From the NCBI RefSeq assembly GCF_026625705.1, contig NZ_CP113059.1:806001-870000 (forward strand): a stretch of 64,000 nt of DNA. Reading direction: 5' to 3'. Of the stretch, positions 59,162 to 64,000 are shown in pieces. Each line of letters starts with the position of its first letter. Positions within the stretch are counted from its first letter, which is position 1. The stretch comes from Pedobacter sp. SL55 (GTDB lineage Bacteria; Bacteroidota; Bacteroidia; Sphingobacteriales; Sphingobacteriaceae). The notes beneath the pieces are model-generated. The model made no database searches and was not told where the DNA came from. It saw only the letters and a program-made list of their open reading frames with translations. A program made the translations under genes and the position numbers.

Positions 59162-59189
59162 AAAAACCCCGAATTGCTTCGAGGTTTTT
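59162..59189. terminator. Bidirectional terminator
   Basis: AAAAACCCCGAA and TTCGAGGTTTTT pair with one mismatch over a short GCTTGC-type loop (sequence AAAAACCCCGAATTGCTTCG then AGGTTTTT). It separates the peptide island from the leftward zinc-ribbon gene and has A and T runs on both sides. Confidence 0.8.
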
Positions 59190-59219
59190 AATTTTATATT
59201 TGGTTGGTTTTGTACTTTA

Positions 59220-59963
59220 TTAAGCTTCTGCCAATTCTTGCGTTAAAGCCTCATCTACCAATATACGTCCGCAGTGCTCGCAAACAATAACTTTTTTACG
59301 TTGACGGATATCTAACTGACGTTGAGGTGGAATTTTATTGAAACAACCTGAACAAGAATCTCTATCGATAGTTACTACCGCTAAACCATTAACTGCATTT
59401 TTTCTCAGTCTGTTATAAGCGAACAATAAACGATCTTCGATATTTTCCTGAGCTTTGTCTGCTTTTTTCAATAGCGCCTGCTCTTCTTTTTCTGTCTCAC
59501 CAGTGATGGTTTCAAGCTCAGTTTTTTTAGCTTCCAAGTCACCTTTTCTCAAATCAAGGTTAGCTTGTGCTTTTTCAAAGATTTCAGTTTTGTTGTTAAT
59601 CTCGAAACCAAATTCTTTAATTTTTTTCTCGCTTACCTGGATATCTAAATTTTGAATTTCGATTTCCTTGGTTAACGCATCGTATTCACGGTTATTTTTT
59701 ACGTCTTTAAGTTGTGCATCATATTTTTTGATCAAAGTTTGAGCTTCTTTAATCATGTTTTTACGATTTACAATGGCATCTTCCGTATCATCCAACTCTG
59801 CTTTTATCTTTTGTATACGGGTTTCCAAACCAGCTACCTCATCTTCCAAATCGGCAACTTCAATTGGCAATTCACCCCTAATTTGGCGTATTTTATCAAT
59901 TTTGGTATGTAAGTTTTGTAATTCGTATAAAGCCTTTAGCTTTTGCTCTACTGTTTGTTCCAT
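59220..59963 (-). CDS. Zinc-ribbon coiled-coil protein (CT398/C4-type family)
   Basis: A 247-residue protein with a long coiled coil (about residues 10-180, rich in Glu/Lys/Leu heptads such as VADLEDEVAGLETRIQKIKA) and a C-terminal zinc ribbon CSGCFNKIPPQRQ...VCEHCGRIL (Cys-x2-Cys pairs). Relatives are small DNA/RNA-associated proteins of uncertain role. It is coupled to the Nif3 gene, whose stop TAA shares a base with this ATG, a common pairing in Bacteroidota. Confidence 0.9.
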   Translation of the reverse strand: MEQTVEQKLKALYELQNLHTKIDKIRQIRGELPIEVADLEDEVAGLETRIQKIKAELDDTEDAIVNRKNMIKEAQTLIKKYDAQLKDVKNNREYDALTKEIEIQNLDIQVSEKKIKEFGFEINNKTEIFEKAQANLDLRKGDLEAKKTELETITGETEKEEQALLKKADKAQENIEDRLLFAYNRLRKNAVNGLAVVTIDRDSCSGCFNKIPPQRQLDIRQRKKVIVCEHCGRILVDEALTQELAEA

Positions 59964-61060
59964 TAAATGAAATAATTTATGGGGTTTGTGTTATGCTCCG
60001 TTAAACGGATTGCAAAGTTAGGAAATTTTTCTTGAATATTATCTATCAACAAATTAGATGTAAATTGTTCACTTTCAAAATGCCCGATATCAACGATCAT
60101 AATTTTATCCTCGGCATCAAAAAATTCGTGGTATTTAAAATCGGCAGTAACAAAGGCATCAGCCCCTGCTGCAATGGCATTTTTTAACAAAAAGCTACCC
60201 GAACCGCCGCAAACGGCTACTTTTTTTATGTTTTTAGGGAGAATGCGGGTATGGCGCAATACCTTAGCCTGCATATTATCTTTTACCAAACGCAAAAAAT
60301 CTTGGGCAACTAGGGCTTCAGGCAGTTGCCCTACCATACCCGAACCCACGCTTTGCAGCTTATTTTCTAAAGCATAAATATCATAGGCAACTTCTTCGTA
60401 AGGATGCTTTTTAAACAGTGCCGTTAAAATGTTACGCTCATCTTGCTTCTTAAAGATGACTTCTATACGGGTTTCGTCGGCATATTCTCGCACACCTGCT
60501 TTTCCTAAAACAGGGTTAGACTGCTCATTGCCTTTAAAAGTTCCTACGCCATTGGCGTTAAAACTGCAGTCGCTATAATTGCTGATGTTGCCTGCACCAG
60601 CATTAAACAAAGCGTTACGTAAGTTTTCTGCATCTTTCTGCTCGCAAAAGGTAACCAGTTTCTTAAGTATACCAGTTTTAGGCGCCAAGGTTTGTGTATT
60701 TACTACGCCTAAACGCTTACAAATTTCTGCATTTACGCCATTGTGTACACTATCTAAATTGGTATGGATGGCGTATAAGGCGATATTATTTTTGATAGCT
60801 TTTAAAACGGTACGCTCCACATAATTTTTGCCATTTAACTTTTTCAAGCCTTTAAATACGATGGGATGATGTGCAATAATGAGATTGCAGTTTTTTGCAA
60901 TGGCTTCGTCTACAATTTGTTCCGTACAATCTAAAGATACCAACGCGGCACTAATTTCGTCATTGGGGTTACCTACAATTAAACCTGCATTATCATAATC
61001 TTCTTGATAGTTAAGCGGCGCCAAGGCTTCGAGGAAGTTGGTTATTTCGGATAGCTTCAT
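59963..61060 (-). CDS. Nif3-like dinuclear metal centre protein
   Basis: A 365-residue NIF3/YbgI (DUF34) protein with the insert domain seen in the longer form. The metal ligands are visible: CNLIIAHHPIVFKGLKKLNG, IALYAIHTNLDSVHNGVNAE, and VTADFKYHEFFDAEDKIMIV with DIGHFESEQF. The middle (ILTALFKKHPYEEVAYDIYA) is the PII-like insert. It forms toroidal hexamers; hydrolytic function (GTP cyclohydrolase-like or other) is not settled. It overlaps the zinc-ribbon gene by one base. Confidence 0.92.
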   Translation of the reverse strand: MKLSEITNFLEALAPLNYQEDYDNAGLIVGNPNDEISAALVSLDCTEQIVDEAIAKNCNLIIAHHPIVFKGLKKLNGKNYVERTVLKAIKNNIALYAIHTNLDSVHNGVNAEICKRLGVVNTQTLAPKTGILKKLVTFCEQKDAENLRNALFNAGAGNISNYSDCSFNANGVGTFKGNEQSNPVLGKAGVREYADETRIEVIFKKQDERNILTALFKKHPYEEVAYDIYALENKLQSVGSGMVGQLPEALVAQDFLRLVKDNMQAKVLRHTRILPKNIKKVAVCGGSGSFLLKNAIAAGADAFVTADFKYHEFFDAEDKIMIVDIGHFESEQFTSNLLIDNIQEKFPNFAIRLTEHNTNPINYFI

Positions 61061-61126
61061 GGAGTAAAAATAAGGTTATTTGGTTAACTAATCGTTGAAA
61101 TTGGTTATTTGGTTAGTTATTATGCT

Positions 61127-61214
61127 CCTCTCTCTCCCCAAAAGAGAGAGAGGGGCAGGATGAAAGTAATTGCAAAATTTGATTTCATGTTTGAAAGTCT
61201 CCCCTTAGGGGAGA
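61127..61214. repeat. Intergenic palindromes (CTCTCTCC and TCTCCCCTTAGGGGAGA)
   Basis: CCTCTCTCTC (61127-61136) pairs with GAGAGAGAGG (61144-61153) over 7 bases, and TCTCCCC/GGGGAGA form a perfect hairpin at 61198-61214. Both look like REP material; the second resembles the CCCCTAAAGGGG arms found inside tex. Confidence 0.68.
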
Positions 61215-61226
61215 TTTAGAGGGGCT

Positions 61227-61264
61227 AAAAAAAAATCCCGACGGTTTTACAACCATAGGGATTT
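61227..61264 (-). terminator. Intrinsic terminator after the TM2 gene
   Basis: On the minus strand AAATCCC.ATGGTTG and CAACC-type arm (AAATCCCTATGGTTGTAAAA then CCGTCGGGATTT) form a hairpin, followed by nine T to 61227. It lies 22 bases past the stop of the gene at 61287. Confidence 0.82.
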
Positions 61265-61286
61265 GATATTTGTGCGTATTTGAATA

Positions 61287-61646
61287 TTAAAAATTGGTCA
61301 TTTTTACCATTTGCATACTTTCGAAAACCATGCGTTGATTGTGCTCAAAGGTTAACTGCTTATGATTGATTAAATCTACAATGGTACCAATAAAACATAA
61401 ACCGCAGGTTAGCATATATAAAATACCCATACCAATTTGTCCAACTACGAAACGGTGTATACCTGCAAAACCAAGAAAGCCAATTAAACACATTAAAAGA
61501 ATATCTGATGGATTTTTTCTCTTGCCTGCATAAATCATTAAGAAAGTACGCAGCTGTTGCTCATTTAAGCCTTGTGTTGCAGATTGTAAGTAAGAATATT
61601 CTTGAGGGCTAATTCCTGGCAATGACATAAAATTTTGATCGAACAT
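61287..61646 (-). CDS. TM2-domain protein
   Basis: A 119-residue protein whose C-terminal half is a TM2 domain: ILLMCLIGFLGFAGIHRFVV and GILYMLTCGLCFIGTIVDLI are the two spans with the G-x-H-RFY-type turn between them. The N-terminal 55 residues are soluble (SLPGISPQEYSYLQSATQGL). Function is unknown in bacteria. It follows the DUF2752 gene by two bases, a pairing frequent in Bacteroidota. Confidence 0.88.
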   Translation of the reverse strand: MFDQNFMSLPGISPQEYSYLQSATQGLNEQQLRTFLMIYAGKRKNPSDILLMCLIGFLGFAGIHRFVVGQIGMGILYMLTCGLCFIGTIVDLINHKQLTFEHNQRMVFESMQMVKMTNF

Positions 61647-61648
61647 GA

Positions 61649-61954
61649 CTAAATCTCCTTATATTTTAAATATTTTTTTTGTTTGTTAATTAATTGTTTA
61701 CCCAACTGATAAATGCGGTAAAGGATAATGAGCAGGGCCGGAACGCCAAACCAATGATGCCTAAAACTTGCATGAAAATCAGCATTAAAGATGGCCGTTA
61801 TTGATCTACCCAAACCACATCCCGGACACCACTCGAAACCTAGATTTGCTAGCGGACATAAAGTGAAATGATGCTCGTGAGGATTAGCGGAGGCCAATAA
61901 CGTTAGCGCCAAAACCCAAAAAACTATCTCTACATATTTTCCAACTTTACTCAT
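61649..61954 (-). CDS. DUF2752 membrane protein
   Basis: About 101 residues from ATG 61954 (MSKVGKYVEIVFWVLALTLL). The family motif is FEWCPGCGLGRSITAIFNAD (CPxCGxxR), preceded by FTLCPLANLG; three spans are likely. The role is unknown. It is the first gene of the leftward pair with TM2 and has direct repeats of an operator type 70-100 bases upstream. Confidence 0.88.
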   Translation of the reverse strand: MSKVGKYVEIVFWVLALTLLASANPHEHHFTLCPLANLGFEWCPGCGLGRSITAIFNADFHASFRHHWFGVPALLIILYRIYQLGKQLINKQKKYLKYKEI

Positions 61955-61981
61955 CAAGTTTTCTTTGTTGTTTATTAATTA

Positions 61982-62006
61982 GTAACAATATTAGGGTTAT
62001 TGTTAC
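61982..62006. promoter_or_regulatory. GTAACAATA palindrome upstream of the DUF2752 gene
   Basis: GTAACAATA (61982-61990) and TATTGTTAC (61998-62006) are exact reverse complements with a 7-base spacer, 28 bases before the DUF2752 start. It may be an operator or an mRNA hairpin in the leader. Confidence 0.5.
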
Positions 62007-62023
62007 TTGTTTTAAAGCGTATT

Positions 62024-62055
62024 CGACCAACGGGAAATAAAAACCGACCAATGGG
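62024..62055 (-). promoter_or_regulatory. LytTR-like direct repeats before the DUF2752-TM2 genes
   Basis: CGACCAACGGG (62024-62034) and CGACCAATGGG (62045-62055) recur with a 21-base period, two helical turns. On the minus strand they read CCCGTTGGTCG and CCCATTGGTCG, similar to LytTR-type binding sites, which are 9-bp direct repeats with 12-13-base spacers. Confidence 0.5.
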
Positions 62056-62179
62056 CAGTTTGCAGTTATCAGTATTTAATTATTAGGATGAAAATGATGG
62101 GATAATGCAATATTCTTAAAACGACATTACCTAACAAATATATTCTAGTACGGGCAAATAATTATTCGCCCCAACTACG

Positions 62180-62187
62180 TATCTTTG
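62180..62187 (+). promoter_or_regulatory. TANNTTTG box directly before mfd
   Basis: TATCTTTG ends 4 bases before the mfd GTG at 62192. It fits the -7 consensus, without a clear -33. A transcript from it would be leaderless. Confidence 0.42.
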
Positions 62188-62191
62188 AATA

Positions 62192-64000
62192 GTGAACGTT
62201 AGAGATTTAATTAATAGATTTAAAACCGACCCCAGAGTTTTAGCCATTGCAAAATCGCTGAACAACAGTAAGAGCAAAACGCAAATTAAGGGATTGGTGG
62301 GTTCTTCTGATGCTGTAATTGCGCTTACCACCTACTTTTTGCAGCACAAACCACAACTTTTTGTACTACCCAATAGAGAAGAGGCTGCTTATTTTTCTTC
62401 AGACCTAGAAAGTATTTTAGGCAAAGAAATATTGCTGTTCCCATCTTCGTTTCGTAAGCCTTTTGAGTTTACACAGGTAGATACGGCAAACGTATTAGCC
62501 CGTGCCGAAGTGCTAAACGAACTAAACCACCAAAGCGAGTATGGCCAAATTGTAGTAACCTACCCCGAAGCTTTAGCAGAAAAGGTAATTGACCGTAGCG
62601 TATTAGAAAAAAACACCTTAGAAATTAACGTTGGTGCGAGCCTAGGTATCGATTTTATTAACGAATTTTTGTTCGAGTACGATTTTGAACGCTCTGAATT
62701 TGTTTACGAACCTGGTCAGTTTTCCATTCGTGGTGGTATTGTAGATATTTTTTCTTTCTCTCACGACTTGCCTTATCGTATTGAGTTTTTTGGCGACGAG
62801 GTAGAGAGCATTCGCACTTTTGAGATCGAGAGCCAACTTTCGGTAGATGACGTAAAAAACTTAACCATTGTACCCAACGTGCAGGCTAAATTCCTTACCG
62901 AAAACAACATTAGCCTGTTAGATTATATTGAAAAAGATACCCAGCTTTGGTTTAAAGATGTTGCTTTTACCTTAGATATCGTAAAATCTGGCTACAAAAA
63001 AGCCAACGAACTTTGGAAAGCATTATCCGCAGCTGAAAAGCAGGCCAATCCAAATTGGCTAGATCCAAAATTTGCTTTTACAGACGAAAAAATGCTAGGA
63101 GACTTGTTCCACGATTTTACATTAGTAGAGTTCGGCAAACAGTTTTTCTATCAAACTGATGATGTTATTAACTTTGATACGAAGCCACAACCATCATTTA
63201 ATAAAGATTTCAACCTCTTAATCCACAATTTTAAGGAAAACGAAAAGCAGGGCATCAATAATTTTATATTTAGCAATTCGGCCAAACAAATAGAACGTTT
63301 GTATGCCATTTTAGATGATATTGATAAAACCGTAAAGTTTATCCCCATACACGTTCCATTACGCGAGGGATTTGTAGATGCTACTCAAAAAGTTGCTTTT
63401 TACACCGATCATCAAATTTTTGACCGTTTCTATAAATATCAACTCAAAAAAGGCTATCAGCGCAGCCAAGCCATTACCTTAAAAGAACTAAGAGATTTAA
63501 AACCTGGCGATTTTGTAACGCACATTGACCATGGTATTGGTAAATACGCAGGATTAGAAAAAGTAGAAACCAACGGCAAAATGCAGGAAATGATCCGTTT
63601 GGTTTATGCCGATAACGATTTGCTTTATGTAAACATCAACTCCCTAAATCGCATTGCGAAATACAGCGGCAAAGATGGCACACCGCCCAAAATGAACAAG
63701 CTTGGGACGGAAGCTTGGGACAAGCTAAAAAAAGCACTAAAAAAAGTTAAAGACATAGCCCGCGACTTGATTAAGCTTTATGCCATGCGTAAGGCGCAAG
63801 TGGGAACAGCTTTTGCTCCCGATAGCTATTTAGATACCGAGCTGGAAGCTTCTTTTATTTACGAAGACACGCCAGATCAAATGAAAGCCACTACCGACGT
63901 AAAACGTGACATGGAAGCGCCACATCCGATGGATCGCTTGGTTTGCGGCGATGTGGGCTTTGGTAAAACGGAAGTGGCCTTACGTGCAGCTTTTAAAGCA
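62192..64000 (+). CDS. mfd: Transcription-repair coupling factor Mfd, partial (cut by right edge)
   Basis: The first 603 codons are present, starting at GTG 62192 because a TGA lies two codons upstream and no ATG fits. The UvrB-like domains 1a/2/1b are seen (GLVGSSDAVIALTTYFLQ..., QFSIRGGIVDIFSFSHDLPY), the RNA-polymerase-interacting domain (DLKPGDFVTHIDHGIGKYAG, LVYADNDLLYVNINSLNRI), and the start of the RecG-like translocase with LVCGDVGFGKTEVALRAAFK (Walker A). Mfd removes stalled RNA polymerase and recruits UvrA. The frame is intact to the edge. Confidence 0.94.
   Translation, partial: MNVRDLINRFKTDPRVLAIAKSLNNSKSKTQIKGLVGSSDAVIALTTYFLQHKPQLFVLPNREEAAYFSSDLESILGKEILLFPSSFRKPFEFTQVDTANVLARAEVLNELNHQSEYGQIVVTYPEALAEKVIDRSVLEKNTLEINVGASLGIDFINEFLFEYDFERSEFVYEPGQFSIRGGIVDIFSFSHDLPYRIEFFGDEVESIRTFEIESQLSVDDVKNLTIVPNVQAKFLTENNISLLDYIEKDTQLWFKDVAFTLDIVKSGYKKANELWKALSAAEKQANPNWLDPKFAFTDEKMLGDLFHDFTLVEFGKQFFYQTDDVINFDTKPQPSFNKDFNLLIHNFKENEKQGINNFIFSNSAKQIERLYAILDDIDKTVKFIPIHVPLREGFVDATQKVAFYTDHQIFDRFYKYQLKKGYQRSQAITLKELRDLKPGDFVTHIDHGIGKYAGLEKVETNGKMQEMIRLVYADNDLLYVNINSLNRIAKYSGKDGTPPKMNKLGTEAWDKLKKALKKVKDIARDLIKLYAMRKAQVGTAFAPDSYLDTELEASFIYEDTPDQMKATTDVKRDMEAPHPMDRLVCGDVGFGKTEVALRAAFKA

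Noticed and set aside
62131..63348. Leftward frames of 60-66 codons opposite mfd
   Set aside because: They are antisense shadows of an intact Mfd reading frame.
1..64000. tRNA or rRNA genes, insertion sequences, prophage
   Set aside because: No cloverleaf-like or rRNA-like sequence, transposase, integrase or phage structural gene was recognised on reading both strands.

Overview
The window looks like a chromosomal piece of a Bacteroidota bacterium, most likely a Sphingobacteriaceae member close to Pedobacter. Pointers are the A+T-rich DNA, TANNTTTG-type promoter boxes, a CarboxypepD_reg plus beta-barrel outer-membrane protein, the gene families DUF4397, META, TM2 with DUF2752, split DsbD and Nif3, and many REP-like inverted repeats. 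No rRNA, tRNA, CRISPR array, insertion sequence or prophage was seen.

Region 1 (1-20134, all minus strand) is one long surface-polysaccharide operon read leftward from gmd. It holds an export protein with SLBB domains, a WbpA-WbpE-WbpD-WbpB set for a diacetamido uronic acid nucleotide sugar, a Wzz-like chain-length protein, a FnlA/PseB-like dehydratase, two tandem DegT-family aminotransferases and a GNAT acetyltransferase. Then come a Wzx flippase, an EpsG/Wzy-type polymerase, four glycosyltransferases, a hexapeptide acetyltransferase and an epimerase cut by the left edge. The second DegT protein has Arg where the family has its PLP-binding Lys.

Region 2 (20399-52458) is mostly housekeeping: a 5'-nucleotidase and Tex; HflX, RbfA and HlyIII; a TonB_C protein, a lipid kinase, an APP1-type phosphatase, a META lipoprotein, Aat, a TlpA-like thioredoxin, an M28 peptidase and a large outer-membrane barrel. 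It continues with a DUF4397 lipoprotein, a metallophosphoesterase, HtpG, ComM, PfkA, DsbD in two pieces, BirA, RsfS, FtsH, a LUD protein, a KAS III enzyme and a TPR protein. Gaps carry several families of inverted repeats.

Region 3 (52565-59149) is the most distinctive part: a peptide-secretion island. It has an XRE regulator, three small double-glycine-leader peptides, a rhomboid protease, an HlyD-type adaptor, a C39-peptidase ABC exporter, a small HTH protein whose tail mimics the peptide leaders, a CPBP-like membrane protein and a 45-residue hydrophobic peptide. Together they look like a bacteriocin or signalling-peptide system.

Region 4 (59220-64000) holds a zinc-ribbon coiled-coil protein with Nif3, a DUF2752-TM2 pair with a possible LytTR operator, and the first 603 codons of mfd.

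At least eight genes between 23.7 and 57 kb are broken or mis-started by a one-base length change (hflX, APP1, tlpA-like, DUF4397, htpG, rsfS, HlyD, C39-ABC), and the rhomboid gene has an in-frame stop. Several changes lie in A or T runs and several genes are normally conserved, so sequencing or assembly error is the leading explanation. Domain losses here should not be read as biology without checking.
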